NCBI GenBank assembly: GCA_051004815.1
Contig: JBPCJY010000212.1
Location: forward strand, 11,930 to 75,929
Origin: JBBQXY01 sp051004815
GTDB lineage: Bacteria > Chloroflexota > Ktedonobacteria > Ktedonobacterales > Ktedonobacteraceae
DNA length: 64,000 nt
Direction: 5' to 3'
The translations under genes were made by a program, and so were the position numbers. Every line of letters starts with the position of its first letter. The first letter of the stretch is position 1. Shown here piece after piece: positions 34,754 through 43,641 of this stretch. The notes beneath the pieces are model-generated. The model was not told where the DNA came from and searched no databases. It saw nothing but the letters and a program-made list of their open reading frames with translations.

Positions 34754-36646
34754 TCAACTCTCTGATGGTGGCAGTACGGGTGCTATCAAGGCACCTTCCT
34801 TATCCGACGCCGCCGGTTCAGGCGTACCGTAATCGTACGGTGTTGATGTCACCACGGGCAGGTGTTCAAAATTCTCCAGCGGTACTGGCGTAGGCACAGT
34901 CCACTCCAATGTCTTACCACCCCACTCGTCAGCAACTGCACGCTCACCATGGTGCATGGTGATAATCACGTTGTATACCGTAACAAACACGGAGGCCGCG
35001 ATCAGAATCGCAAACAAGCTGGCGATCAAATTGGCGGTAGCAAACGGGGGAGCGACATTAGCTGACCAACGCGGTTCACCTTGCAGGCCCGCGTAGAACA
35101 GAGCCAGGAATGTTCCCAGAAAACCAATTTCAAACAGCCAGAAATGGATCCTGCCCAGCAGTGGATCGAGCCGTCGCCCCGTCATTTTTGGGAACCAGAA
35201 GTAAAAGGCAGCGAAAAACCCGAAGACCATGCTCCCAACGAGGGTGAAATGGAAGTGAGCTGTGACAAACATGCCGCCATGTAAAATCTCATCAGTGGGA
35301 AGGTCTGCCAGGTAGATACCGGTGATGCCGCCGATGACGAAGTTTACTAACACACCAGCCACGAACAAAACTGGGACTGTAACCCACATCTTCCCACGCC
35401 AAAACGTGCCGATCATAGCCAGGAAGAAGAAGCCGGTGGGAATAGAGATTAACTCTGTATCGAGCATGTAAGGGCCGTCCAATGCGCTTGCTGATCCACT
35501 CGTATAGAGATGATGCCCCCACACGAGTACGCTTAGTAAACAAATCGTGATCAGGCTGCCGAGCATCATGCGACGACCAAATATCGCCTTGCGGGAAAAA
35601 ACCGTGGCTATCTCAGCGGAGACTGCCATTGCTGGCAAAGCAATCACGTACACCTCGGGGTGTCCCATAAACCAGAACAGATGCTCGTATAGCCAGTTAT
35701 TACCACCAAAAGCGGCGATAAAGAAGGACGTTTGGAAGGTCCGGTCCATCACGACCATCACTTGCGATAACAGGAAGGTAGGGAACGCTGTTAATCCAAG
35801 GAACACTGAGAGTATCACGCCCCAGACAAAGATGGGAAGTCGTCCCCACGTCATTCCCTTTGCTCGTAGCACGAACACGGTCGTGACGATATTCAGTGCT
35901 GCTATCGTTGTTGAGATAGCAAAGATGATAATGGTGAAGCAGTAGGCATCCATGCCTGGTGTTAATTCCTGAACAGACAGCGGTGCGTAACCCGTCCATC
36001 CGGTCGGGAACCCACCGAGAAACAGCGTGGAAAAGAAGATGGGAATGATGGAGAAAATCAGCCAGTAGCTTAGCGCGTTGAGCCGCGGAAAGGCCATATC
36101 ACGCGCCCCAATCATAATAGGCAGTATGAAGTTGCCGAAGGGACCGCTGATCATGATGATTGAGGATACAATCATTAAAATCCCATGCATTCCCACAATG
36201 GTGTTGTATGTGGCTGGTGTAAAGTATTTTGCCCCAGGCGTTGATTGCTGGAGGCGGATCATGAAGGCTCCCATAGAGCCTAAGAAAAAGGTGATTAGCA
36301 CAGTTACCAGGTATTGCATCCCGACAACTTTGTGATCGGTGGTGAAGCGGAAGTAGCGCCAGAGTCCCTGATCTTTGCCGGCCATCTGTAAATCTTCGTC
36401 GGCTGTTGGATCATGACGGGCAAAACCCCACTTAAAGACCCCATTGAAGGCTCCAATGCCTACAAAGAAGAATAGTGTCCAGGCTGTATAGAGAGCCACA
36501 ATTGGTGCGTCGGGGTTCTCGACTGGATCTACAAAATGGGCCACTATCAGGTAAGCCGCAGCAGCACCTATCACACCGAGTACAATGCCAGAAACCACGC
36601 TTGGGAAAAGATTCTGTAAGAGACTTCTCTGTTTGACCTCGGTCAT
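34754..36646 (-). CDS. ctaD: cytochrome c oxidase subunit I
   Basis: 630-residue haem-copper oxidase core. Proton-pumping A-type signature GHPEVY with the Tyr for the His-Tyr crosslink, HH pair in VWGHHLYTSG, low-spin haem His in MHGILM and the HFHFTL pair. Two additional helices precede the usual twelve. AAGGAGG 6 nt before the ATG, which overlaps the ctaC stop (ATGA). Reduces O2 to water at the membrane. Confidence 0.96.
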   Translation of the reverse strand: MTEVKQRSLLQNLFPSVVSGIVLGVIGAAAAYLIVAHFVDPVENPDAPIVALYTAWTLFFFVGIGAFNGVFKWGFARHDPTADEDLQMAGKDQGLWRYFRFTTDHKVVGMQYLVTVLITFFLGSMGAFMIRLQQSTPGAKYFTPATYNTIVGMHGILMIVSSIIMISGPFGNFILPIMIGARDMAFPRLNALSYWLIFSIIPIFFSTLFLGGFPTGWTGYAPLSVQELTPGMDAYCFTIIIFAISTTIAALNIVTTVFVLRAKGMTWGRLPIFVWGVILSVFLGLTAFPTFLLSQVMVVMDRTFQTSFFIAAFGGNNWLYEHLFWFMGHPEVYVIALPAMAVSAEIATVFSRKAIFGRRMMLGSLITICLLSVLVWGHHLYTSGSASALDGPYMLDTELISIPTGFFFLAMIGTFWRGKMWVTVPVLFVAGVLVNFVIGGITGIYLADLPTDEILHGGMFVTAHFHFTLVGSMVFGFFAAFYFWFPKMTGRRLDPLLGRIHFWLFEIGFLGTFLALFYAGLQGEPRWSANVAPPFATANLIASLFAILIAASVFVTVYNVIITMHHGERAVADEWGGKTLEWTVPTPVPLENFEHLPVVTSTPYDYGTPEPAASDKEGALIAPVLPPSES

Positions 36647-37422
36647 GGGTGTCCTCCTTGGCTTATTATCCAGGTATTAAAGTCATTAACACTGACTACC
36701 TGCACTGATGACCACATATAGGAATGATAAAGCCCGCACAATTCCACACAGCGCACGGCGTAACTCCCTATCCGCGATGGTGTCACTAGTGGGGTGGAGG
36801 TTATTTCCCCTGGGTTAGCGTCTACGCGTATTCCAAACGCCTGAATATCAAATCCATGCAAGACATCTTCCGAAGTGACGTTGAACAGTACCGGACGACC
36901 CAGCGGCAGTTCAAGCACCTGGCCCTGGCTAGACGCTCCATTATTTGGATAGTTAAAAGTCCACAGCCATTGCTGCGCGGTTACTTGGACAACAAGTGGG
37001 CTAGCAGCTGTAGCAGTGGTGTCCTGGTAGTAACCAAACAGGCCCCAGATGACCAGGAATAGGCAAAGCACTCCGGTGATGCCCATCCAGCTAATTTGGA
37101 GCCCTGGCCTTGGCTTCAGAACGGGAGCATCTTCCGTAGGTCGCCCATTGACTCTGAAGGCAATCAGACAATAGATAAGAAAGACAAAGACAAAAAATGC
37201 CACTGGCACAGATAGGATGGTGAGCATTTCCATCGTCGTGTTATCGGTGGCATCAAGGCCGCTCGCGGCCACTGGCAGCACAAATGGGGACGTGACAACC
37301 ACGAGCACCATTCCAATGACAGAAAGTACCACCCAGATAATGATTGCACGACGCAGATGATTCGGTTCTCCGCGGACTGGCGTAGCATTGCCAGTATTTT
37401 GATTCGAGTTATCGTCAGCCAT
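36643..37422 (-). CDS. ctaC: cytochrome c oxidase subunit II
   Basis: 259 residues. Two N-terminal helices (about 28-50 and 67-90), a third hydrophobic stretch around 113-130, then the CuA cupredoxin domain. All ligands are present: HGFDI, then C-V-E-L-C-G-L-Y-H-S-Y-M. There is no fused cytochrome c domain (no CxxCH), unlike classical caa3 subunit II. AAGGAGG 5 nt before the ATG. Confidence 0.94.
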   Translation of the reverse strand: MADDNSNQNTGNATPVRGEPNHLRRAIIIWVVLSVIGMVLVVVTSPFVLPVAASGLDATDNTTMEMLTILSVPVAFFVFVFLIYCLIAFRVNGRPTEDAPVLKPRPGLQISWMGITGVLCLFLVIWGLFGYYQDTTATAASPLVVQVTAQQWLWTFNYPNNGASSQGQVLELPLGRPVLFNVTSEDVLHGFDIQAFGIRVDANPGEITSTPLVTPSRIGSYAVRCVELCGLYHSYMWSSVQVVSVNDFNTWIISQGGHP

Positions 37423-37432
37423 GTTACCCTCC

Positions 37433-38140
37433 TTAATTACTTCCTACCGTCATTGTTCCAGCCATGAAGCCGGTAGTAGACATCGGCCCGCTAAAGCCAT
37501 AAGGAGCCTCGCGATCATTTCCACAGGGGACATAGCAGTGCCAGACGTAAGTAGTACCCGCTGGGCCAGTGCGGAACTGGAAAGAGATGACGTTTGGCTT
37601 TGGGTACTGGTTGCCGTTAATAGTCACGGCAGCAGGGGCGTCATCGGCAACTCCAAGCAGAGGAACACTAACGAATAGAGGGGAGGAAGTGTCGGGCGGT
37701 GATTGGAGAGTGAACGTATGCCCTGGGGCGTCCGCACTAATCTCGCTCATGGACTTACCGTTGACCGTCATGGTATCTCCGATTGTGCCATGCACCTGTC
37801 GGAAGTAATCGTTGATCAATCCACTTGCGGAGTCGTATTGACTGATGACGACTGTGATAACACTATTAGGTGGGACTTCAAAGCTGGTCGTTGGGCAATA
37901 AGTTACCCATTGACTTTCCTTTGCATCTGCGTTGGGGTGACAGACCATACTGTCAGGAAATGTACCGAATGAGATTGTTGCGCTATTAGGACCTGTTGGG
38001 GTTGCCTTCAACACGCTGGGGGGTTCGTAACCAATTCCCCATGCTGCTCGAAGACTCAGCGCGACCCCGGCCACTATGCCGAAACCTAAAACGAGCGACA
38101 CTACGATGCCAATAATAAAGCCTGATGAATGTCGTTTCAA
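37433..38140 (-). CDS. membrane-anchored cupredoxin-like protein
   Basis: 235 residues beginning at a TTG with a strong AAGGAGG 6 nt upstream. One N-terminal helix (about 8-30) and an exported domain. The C-terminal part has a cupredoxin pattern: GHTFTL, WHCYVPCG and FMAGTMTV. The C-x-x-x-C spacing is like CuA, but the downstream His of a CuA site is not obvious. First gene of the oxidase operon, 10 nt before ctaC. A likely role is copper-based electron transfer to the oxidase or copper delivery. Confidence 0.75.
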   Translation of the reverse strand: MKRHSSGFIIGIVVSLVLGFGIVAGVALSLRAAWGIGYEPPSVLKATPTGPNSATISFGTFPDSMVCHPNADAKESQWVTYCPTTSFEVPPNSVITVVISQYDSASGLINDYFRQVHGTIGDTMTVNGKSMSEISADAPGHTFTLQSPPDTSSPLFVSVPLLGVADDAPAAVTINGNQYPKPNVISFQFRTGPAGTTYVWHCYVPCGNDREAPYGFSGPMSTTGFMAGTMTVGSN

Positions 38141-38565
38141 TGTAGACCTCCTTGTCAGTGGGTTTGACGCAAAAGCCGACAGGGTGCTCTTTCACCTCTG
38201 CTGGCTAATGCTCGTGGCTACACGCATCGCACCAGTCGGATGGCTTGCTGTTATAAAAAAAAAATAATAAGACAAGCATCCTCTGTAATGAGAAACTCTT
38301 AGACATCCTGCATTCTTTCCTTCGCTTTGTAGTTGGAACCACCAAGAAAATAGCAGGAATGTCGGAAGGGTTCCTCTTTTAACTTTTTCAAGTGCATAAC
38401 ACAAGTATAACATAAAACCCATGCTTTGAAAATATGTCTTTTTGTTTCATTCTGGCAGAATCGCCCTGAATGGTAACGTACATCTTCTGGAGCTCCTTTG
38501 CACCAATGAATAGGCATTATCTCGCGAGTGCGAAAACGGAAAAAAAGTGGAAGCCGCTTCTCACA
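38141..38565. other. intergenic region upstream of the oxidase operon
   Basis: About 425 bases between the cupredoxin-like gene (minus strand) and the promoter of the next plus-strand gene. It contains an A-run (about 38255-38266) and AT-rich blocks near 38380-38420 that could hold minus-strand promoters. No pair of -35/-10 boxes stands out. No coding region or RNA gene is supported. Confidence 0.5.
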
Positions 38566-38593
38566 TTACAACTATGCCAGGAAAGATTATGAT
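38566..38593 (+). promoter_or_regulatory. candidate promoter upstream of the structured leader
   Basis: TTACAA (38566-38571), 16-nt spacer, TATGAT (38588-38593). Predicted transcription start near 38600, which coincides with the beginning of a set of stem-loops. Confidence 0.5.
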
Positions 38594-38602
38594 ACAATAA
38601 TG

Positions 38603-38681
38603 ACGCTGGACAGCGAAGCGTAACGTGAGGAAAGTAAAGAACTCTTTCCTATGGAAATCCGGTAGGGTGAGCGGAACGGAT
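38603..38681 (+). ncRNA. structured 5' leader with three consecutive stem-loops
   Basis: Three nested-free hairpins follow one another: ACGCT/AGCGT (38603-38621), AGGAAAG/CTTTCCT (38628-38650) and ATCCG/CGGAT (38657-38681). They fill the space between the predicted start of transcription and the ATG at 38699. No known riboswitch family is recognised. This could be a regulatory leader, or chance pairing in short stems. Confidence 0.35.
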
Positions 38682-38698
38682 AGCGAACGAGCGAAAGT

Positions 38699-39112
38699 AT
38701 GATGCCAGAAAATGATCTAACGGATGCCACCGGGCGGGAAATAGGACAGAGAGGGTACTGGTACAAACCTATCCGCTGTTCTATCTGCACGAGTTTTATC
38801 TGGTTTCGTCCTATTGCGCTCAAAGAGCCGATTGAAGCACCAGAACCGCGCCACGAATGGGTACTCTGCAAACCATGTCATGAGGCATTGCTCGTGGAAT
38901 TGCACCGTTCCTCCATACGTTCGCCAGTCCGTCTGCGCATTGCTATGGGACTTGTAGCCGCCGAACGTTCACCCAATGCTTATACTATGAGTACATCTAT
39001 GCACGAACAGCAGGATTTCCAACGGGAATTCGTCTGGGGCATACGCCTCCTGATCTTTTTTGCCCTCTTTCACATAGTCATATTCGCCATTCTATTTGCG
39101 GTACCAAAGTAA
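38699..39112 (+). CDS. small membrane protein with a CxxC...CxxC motif
   Basis: 137 residues. CSIC (about 27) and CKPC (about 57) look like a zinc-ribbon-type four-Cys site. Variable middle, then one C-terminal membrane helix (about 113-135). ATG 38702 is an equal alternative start. No family recognised. It lies between the oxidase operon and a beta-propeller gene on the plus strand, so a redox or metal-linked role is possible but unproven. Confidence 0.6.
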   Translation: MMPENDLTDATGREIGQRGYWYKPIRCSICTSFIWFRPIALKEPIEAPEPRHEWVLCKPCHEALLVELHRSSIRSPVRLRIAMGLVAAERSPNAYTMSTSMHEQQDFQREFVWGIRLLIFFALFHIVIFAILFAVPK

Positions 39113-39158
39113 ATCTGCTATAGTGAGCAAACCATCCACTCTATTTTAAAAGGATAGT

Positions 39159-40373
39159 ATGCTTGTGTTTTCAATGTCACGTATATATTGCTATCGTTTC
39201 TGTTTTTTATGTCTGCTATTACTGTTTGTAGGATTGAATGCTCCGCCCGCTTACGCGGATGGTGGAGCACCTCAACTCGCCTATGTAGCGGGAGCTGCCC
39301 ATGGTATCAGCATCATTGATATTGCTCACCAGGGTGTGACTGGAACCATTGCCGTAGGGGGGAATCCGCACACTATTTTGCTGAGTCCAGATGGGCATGC
39401 GCTTTATGTTGCGCAGCCAACGCTGGGACAGGTTGCAGTGATCGCCGCGAAAACAGGGAAGACCCTCTGCACAACCAGCCTTTCTGGTCAACCGTCACTG
39501 CTAGCACTCAGTCTGGATGCAACAGTCCTGTATGCGGCAGGTCAGGGAGATACGAAGGTACGTGCGCTTGATCCAGATACTTGTACAGTTCAACGCACCT
39601 TCGAGACTCATGAACCCGTCGATGGACTGGCCGTGACTGCGTCAACGGCGGTTAATGCCACTCCTGTAACGCCCAATCAGCTCTGGATCACCGGAACTAC
39701 TTCGCTCACGGTCTTCGAGGTGGACGGACACTTGCTTGGCACTGTGCCTATTGCTGGTGGACCACAATATATCAGCATCCCTGGCGGTTTTACCGCTTAT
39801 GTTACCACTCGCCAGGGTACCGTCGTTGCTGTTGACTTGAATACACGACGGATTGTCCGGACTCTGCTCGGTGAGGGGCAATTTGGCCCAATGGATTATG
39901 ATGCGAGTACCGGAGAGGTCTATGTGCCTGATCTGCAACATAACCAACTTGATGTCTTACGGCCTATCACGGCGGGTACCACATTACTACCACAGGAACC
40001 TGCACGGATAATCCATCTGAGTAGTTCCCCGCAATCGGTCGCCATTACCAGCGACGGACAGCTTGGCTTCGTAGCACTCTCTAACGGTCAGGTACTGATG
40101 CTCGATATTCCTGGACGAAACATCGTTACCGCTATCGCGGTCGGCGGTTCTCCACACTTCATCATCACCGGACTCTATCCGCCTGTCAATAGTCCGATAT
40201 CTACTCCGCAGCAGACGGCAACTGCTCCCTCATCGGCAACGCCCATCAGCCCTCCCTTACTCATTGTCGCGATGATACTGCTAGGCGTACTCTTGCTGGG
40301 AACATTCTGGCTCCTTTGGAGCTACTACCAGAAGCGGCTTGCTCATCGCGACTCTGCTCGCAAGCATCTCTAA
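39159..40373 (+). CDS. exported beta-propeller protein (YVTN/NHL-like repeats)
   Basis: 404 residues. Signal peptide (cleavage near AYADGG, about 34), six to seven blades of about 42-48 residues with patterns such as GISIIDIA, PHTILLSPDGHALYVA and PQSVAITSDGQLGFVA, then a Pro/Thr/Ser linker and one C-terminal helix (about 363-388) with a basic tail. It is thus displayed on the outer face of the membrane. Related propellers bind ligands or sit beside cytochrome systems. AAAGGA lies just before the ATG. Confidence 0.78.
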   Translation: MLVFSMSRIYCYRFCFLCLLLLFVGLNAPPAYADGGAPQLAYVAGAAHGISIIDIAHQGVTGTIAVGGNPHTILLSPDGHALYVAQPTLGQVAVIAAKTGKTLCTTSLSGQPSLLALSLDATVLYAAGQGDTKVRALDPDTCTVQRTFETHEPVDGLAVTASTAVNATPVTPNQLWITGTTSLTVFEVDGHLLGTVPIAGGPQYISIPGGFTAYVTTRQGTVVAVDLNTRRIVRTLLGEGQFGPMDYDASTGEVYVPDLQHNQLDVLRPITAGTTLLPQEPARIIHLSSSPQSVAITSDGQLGFVALSNGQVLMLDIPGRNIVTAIAVGGSPHFIITGLYPPVNSPISTPQQTATAPSSATPISPPLLIVAMILLGVLLLGTFWLLWSYYQKRLAHRDSARKHL

Positions 40374-40504
40374 CATCTCTCTTAGATGCACTAGCAAAGC
40401 GATTGTAGTCGCGTATATCAATACAACTTGACAAACGATCGTAACCTAAACAATAATATCGCTATATTACTCTCTGTGCAACCGAAAGCACTGTATCCAA
40501 GGAA

Positions 40505-41116
40505 ATGGACTGCCATATGGCTGAACTCGCTGAAGCTGGAAACCCACCTGTGCAAGAGCCGATGCAGAAGAATAAGCGTAGGCGCAAGATTCTCATATTT
40601 AGTATGGTGAGCCTACTAAATGTAACATTACTTGTGTTGCTCTTGACCCAATTGCTGACACCAGCATCAACTCCCGTAGCGGATCCTCTTGTCAGCCATC
40701 CAGCCCCAGATTTTTCACTGGCAATGCTTCTCCATAACAGCAAAAATACGCTTTCGCTCTCGAATTTTAAGGGCAAGCCGATTGTCTTGAATTTCTGGGC
40801 ATCGTGGTGTGCGCCATGTAAAGAGGAGGTACCACTTCTGGAAAGTACCTGGAAGCACATGCAGACACAGAGAAAAGATGTCGTCTTCCTGGGGATCGAC
40901 TTTCAGGACTCAAGTGATAATGCTTTAAGCTTTTTACAGCAAAACAGCATCACCTACTCGAATGTACTGGATGTGAGTGGGTCGGTTGCTAGCACATACG
41001 GCGTAACAGCTTTGCCGCAGACCATTTTCATCAATCGACATGGGATCGTTATCAGTAGAGTGGCGCGGGAACTTACCAACCAGACATTAGCGAGCAACCT
41101 CCAATTGATTTTATAA
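40505..41116 (+). CDS. TlpA/ResA-like membrane-anchored thioredoxin
   Basis: 203 residues. Helix about 28-48, then a thioredoxin fold with FWASWCAPCKEEVP (active site C-A-P-C) and the cis-Pro in GVTALPQTIFI. Reduces disulfides outside the membrane, often for cytochrome or CuA maturation. This fits the neighbouring oxidase genes. The start may be ATG 40505 or 40517. Confidence 0.88.
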   Translation: MDCHMAELAEAGNPPVQEPMQKNKRRRKILIFSMVSLLNVTLLVLLLTQLLTPASTPVADPLVSHPAPDFSLAMLLHNSKNTLSLSNFKGKPIVLNFWASWCAPCKEEVPLLESTWKHMQTQRKDVVFLGIDFQDSSDNALSFLQQNSITYSNVLDVSGSVASTYGVTALPQTIFINRHGIVISRVARELTNQTLASNLQLIL

Positions 41117-41207
41117 AAACGGCCTGTACCCTTGCCTTTCACATGAGAATCCTCAAATTTTTTTCCAATTGAGTTTCAATGAGTTGCTGTTACCCTTCTT
41201 TATGTAA

Positions 41208-41223
41208 GGAGAGAATTCTCTCC
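41208..41223. promoter_or_regulatory. 16-bp perfect palindrome in the leader of the next gene
   Basis: GGAGAGAATTCTCTCC is fully self-complementary and lies 16 nt upstream of the first ATG (41240). It contains an AAGGAG-like ribosome site at its left end. Could be an operator or a start-blocking hairpin. Confidence 0.4.
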
Positions 41224-41239
41224 ACTAACGAATGCATCG

Positions 41240-41686
41240 ATGAAAGAAGAACATACCAGAACGGTATTACTTATGAACTCTACAACAACAATAGATACCT
41301 ATGAACAGTTGGCGTTGTCCTCTCAGCAAACGTTGCCTACGACACCTTTTCCGCGCAAGCATGTCCATTGCGTGTTTGACAACCTGCGAGACGCGGTGCA
41401 AGCCTATCGCATTTTGCTCGAAGCGGGCTACGATGAAAAGAACATTCACATTCTAGCCAACAAGGATTATGTAGAAGCGGTGGAACAGGGCGAGACGCTC
41501 ATAAGCTTCCTCGCCTCAATCGATCTGGATGTGTACTTGCAAGAGGCACGCCGCGGACATCATATCCTCGCGGTACGTCTCTCCAGGTATGAGCAGAGGG
41601 AGCAGGTGCGTGATCTGCTTGCGCCTCACCATACGCACCTCATGAAATATGTCGATACCTGGACGGTGGCGGATCTCCTCCCGTAG
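41240..41686 (+). CDS. hypothetical protein, YflT/general-stress-like fold
   Basis: 148 residues (a second ATG at 41273 would give 137). The segment HCVFDNLRDAVQAYRILLEAGYDEKNIHIL looks like the beta-alpha-beta start of YflT-type stress proteins, in which the protein is scanned for a flavin- or glycine-zipper-like partner. No catalytic motif. Soluble. It is followed by a clear hairpin, so it is a single-gene unit. Function unknown. Confidence 0.6.
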   Translation: MKEEHTRTVLLMNSTTTIDTYEQLALSSQQTLPTTPFPRKHVHCVFDNLRDAVQAYRILLEAGYDEKNIHILANKDYVEAVEQGETLISFLASIDLDVYLQEARRGHHILAVRLSRYEQREQVRDLLAPHHTHLMKYVDTWTVADLLP

Positions 41687-41730
41687 GGGATATCTTCCCT
41701 TTCCACGGCAAGCAGTTTGGTAGGCTATGC

Positions 41731-41764
41731 CGCATGGGGAGACTTTTCGAGGTCTCCCCATGCG
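41731..41764 (+). terminator. hairpin after the stress-like gene
   Basis: CGCATGGGGAGAC (41731-41743) pairs exactly with 41752-41764 around the 8-nt loop TTTTCGAG. It lies 45 nt after the stop. No strong T-run follows. Confidence 0.6.
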
Positions 41765-41902
41765 AACTGCTTCCACCCTTCATATACGAGAGGAGTAGAC
41801 GAGTAGCGTTACGAGGAACTGATTGAGTTGAAAGACAAATCGCTGATGTGTTGGCACAGCGGCAGTCTATGATGTTCGCGGAAACCAGTTGTTGGGGGCC
41901 AT

Positions 41903-42160
41903 TTAGCGATACACATCTTTCCGGTTGTCGATGCTGAGCAGGGTCACTGTTTGCGCACGGTCGTCAATGCTATAGATAATCCGGTAGTTTCCCACCCGCA
42001 CGCGGTAAGTATCCGTATAGCCTTTGAGTTTCTTGACCCCAAAAGGACGCGGGTCAGCATGAAGTGCCTCTATATGCTGCTCCACGCGACTAGCAACCTG
42101 TTGTGGTAAGGCATCGAGTTGCTTTTCTACCTGCCTGGTTATTAGGAGATGGTACGCCAC
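41903..42160 (-). CDS. RelE/ParE-family toxin
   Basis: 85 residues starting at a GTG that shares one base with the antitoxin stop (TAGTG). RelE/StbE fold: YHLLITRQVEKQLDALPQQV, RPFGVKKLKG and YRVRVGNYRIIYSID are standard for type II mRNA-interferase toxins. Would cleave mRNA on the ribosome. Paired with the gene directly upstream. Confidence 0.88.
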   Translation of the reverse strand: MAYHLLITRQVEKQLDALPQQVASRVEQHIEALHADPRPFGVKKLKGYTDTYRVRVGNYRIIYSIDDRAQTVTLLSIDNRKDVYR

Positions 42161-42384
42161 TAGTGCTGCTTGCGCTCCCGGCGTGAACGCCGATAGGCAT
42201 CATAGTCACGCACTTCTCCAGCGGCAATTTCTGCCTGTGCCGTTGCTAGTTCGGCGGCTAGTTCGGGGGTGACTGCTACTTCCTCGCTGGACAGTTCGTT
42301 TGTGACCAGGTCGGCAATATAGCGCTGCATCCCTTCGGGTTGTTGCTGGGCCAATTCAAAGGCGTGACGTAGCTCATCTACCAT
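42160..42384 (-). CDS. cognate antitoxin of the RelE-type toxin
   Basis: About 74 residues from ATG 42384, which has GAGGAG 9 nt upstream. An ATG at 42417 is open, but the promoter -10 ends only a few bases before it, so it would fall ahead of the transcript start. Acidic, helical, with a positively charged C-terminus (YRRSRRERKQH). Unlike common antitoxins the DNA-binding motif is not obvious. Identity is from position and size. Confidence 0.7.
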   Translation of the reverse strand: MVDELRHAFELAQQQPEGMQRYIADLVTNELSSEEVAVTPELAAELATAQAEIAAGEVRDYDAYRRSRRERKQH

Positions 42385-42419
42385 TGATGTATACTCCTCT
42401 GTTTCCTCGTTTTGCATAA

Positions 42420-42428
42420 ATTATACCA
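42420..42428 (-). promoter_or_regulatory. extended -10 promoter of the toxin-antitoxin pair
   Basis: Minus strand TGGTATAAT matches TGnTATAAT. Predicted start near 42413, about 30 nt upstream of the ATG at 42384. Confidence 0.5.
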
Positions 42429-42632
42429 CAGGAGGACACTACTTGCTTCAGCATGAGGGCTCCGGGACGATAGCTGATTTTCAAGGTTGGGCTATTGAAA
42501 TGGGTTTGAGGTAGAGCGATATTGTACCTTTAAATCTATTTGTCATCAAAACCCTTCTATGGATTGAGAAGAAGTAGAAACCTGCCTCACTATGTATGTA
42601 GCCACTTCAGCGCAAAGAACCTTTCCGAACTG

Positions 42633-43514
42633 TCACAATGAGAAGTGCATGTGCGCGACAGAGGCATGGGCCAGCAGCTTCTGGCCGTTTTTCCAGAAGA
42701 GCTTTTCCCGTACCTCCGGCTTGAACTCGATCTTGACCGCCTCGAAATCCTTCATCCAACGTTGCGGCGTGATAAAAGGATAATCCGAGCCAAAGAGGAA
42801 GCGGTCTTGTAAGCGCGTGGCAGCCTCGCGCAAGAGCGACTCTGGAATGTATTTAGGCGACCAGCCCGAAAGGTCGTTGTAGATATTCGTTTTGTGCTGC
42901 ATTGCCGCCAGCATCTCTTCGTGCCAGGGCCAGGATGGGTGAGCACCAATAATCGTTAAGCCGGGGAAATCCGCCGCCAACGAATCGAGGTAGATCGGGC
43001 GCGTATAATCCATCTTGATGCCCATTCCGCCTGGGGTTCCCGCTCCCAGTCCATTGGTGCCAGTATGAAAGAGGGCAGGAATGCCCAATGCTTGAATTTT
43101 GTCCATCAAGGGATAAAACGTGGGATCGTTAGGATAAAATGCCTGCATGCCTGGATGGAATTTAGCCCCAACCAGGCCAAGCTCTTTCACGGCTCGTTCG
43201 ATTTCCTTGATGGCTGCTTTCCCTTTGTGAGGGTCAACGCTGGCAAAGCCGATGAATTGGTGGGGATAGCGTTGGACGATGGCGGCGATATAATCATTCC
43301 CCAGTGGCGGCAATCCTGTTGCCGTCTCCGCATCCCACGCCAGGAGCACACCGATCATATCCAGAGCCGCGTAGTCTGCCGCGAACTGTTCGATATCTTT
43401 CAGTTTAACCTCGGTACGAAAATAGCGTTCAGCCGCTTTGGCATAGGGGCCGAGTGTGACCTGCATGAATTCGGTGGTGGGGAGATGAACATGGAAATCA
43501 ATAGCTTTCGGCAT
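42633..43514 (-). CDS. amidohydrolase family 2 (metal-dependent hydrolase)
   Basis: 293-residue TIM-barrel hydrolase or decarboxylase. DFHVHLP (His-x-His metal ligands, about 6-12), KFHPG (about 147), IGAHPSWPW (about 202) and FGSDYPFITP (catalytic Asp, about 259). Family members include ACMSD-type decarboxylases of aromatic catabolism, which would fit the aromatic block, but substrate is not shown. AAAGGA 10 nt before the ATG. Confidence 0.85.
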   Translation of the reverse strand: MPKAIDFHVHLPTTEFMQVTLGPYAKAAERYFRTEVKLKDIEQFAADYAALDMIGVLLAWDAETATGLPPLGNDYIAAIVQRYPHQFIGFASVDPHKGKAAIKEIERAVKELGLVGAKFHPGMQAFYPNDPTFYPLMDKIQALGIPALFHTGTNGLGAGTPGGMGIKMDYTRPIYLDSLAADFPGLTIIGAHPSWPWHEEMLAAMQHKTNIYNDLSGWSPKYIPESLLREAATRLQDRFLFGSDYPFITPQRWMKDFEAVKIEFKPEVREKLFWKNGQKLLAHASVAHMHFSL

Positions 43515-43641
43515 GGTAGTATTTTCCTTTGCATAGCCAACTTAGACAGTATCGTTCCAATACATTGACACGTGTTAGGACTGCTTCTATACTGAAAATA
43601 ATACAGCAGTAGTGGGAACAAAGCAAGGAGAATGCACTTCC

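Noticed and set aside
38255..38275. A-run and AAT repeats as a possible origin or attachment site
   Set aside because: Single short A-rich stretch with no repeats, DnaA boxes or tRNA nearby.
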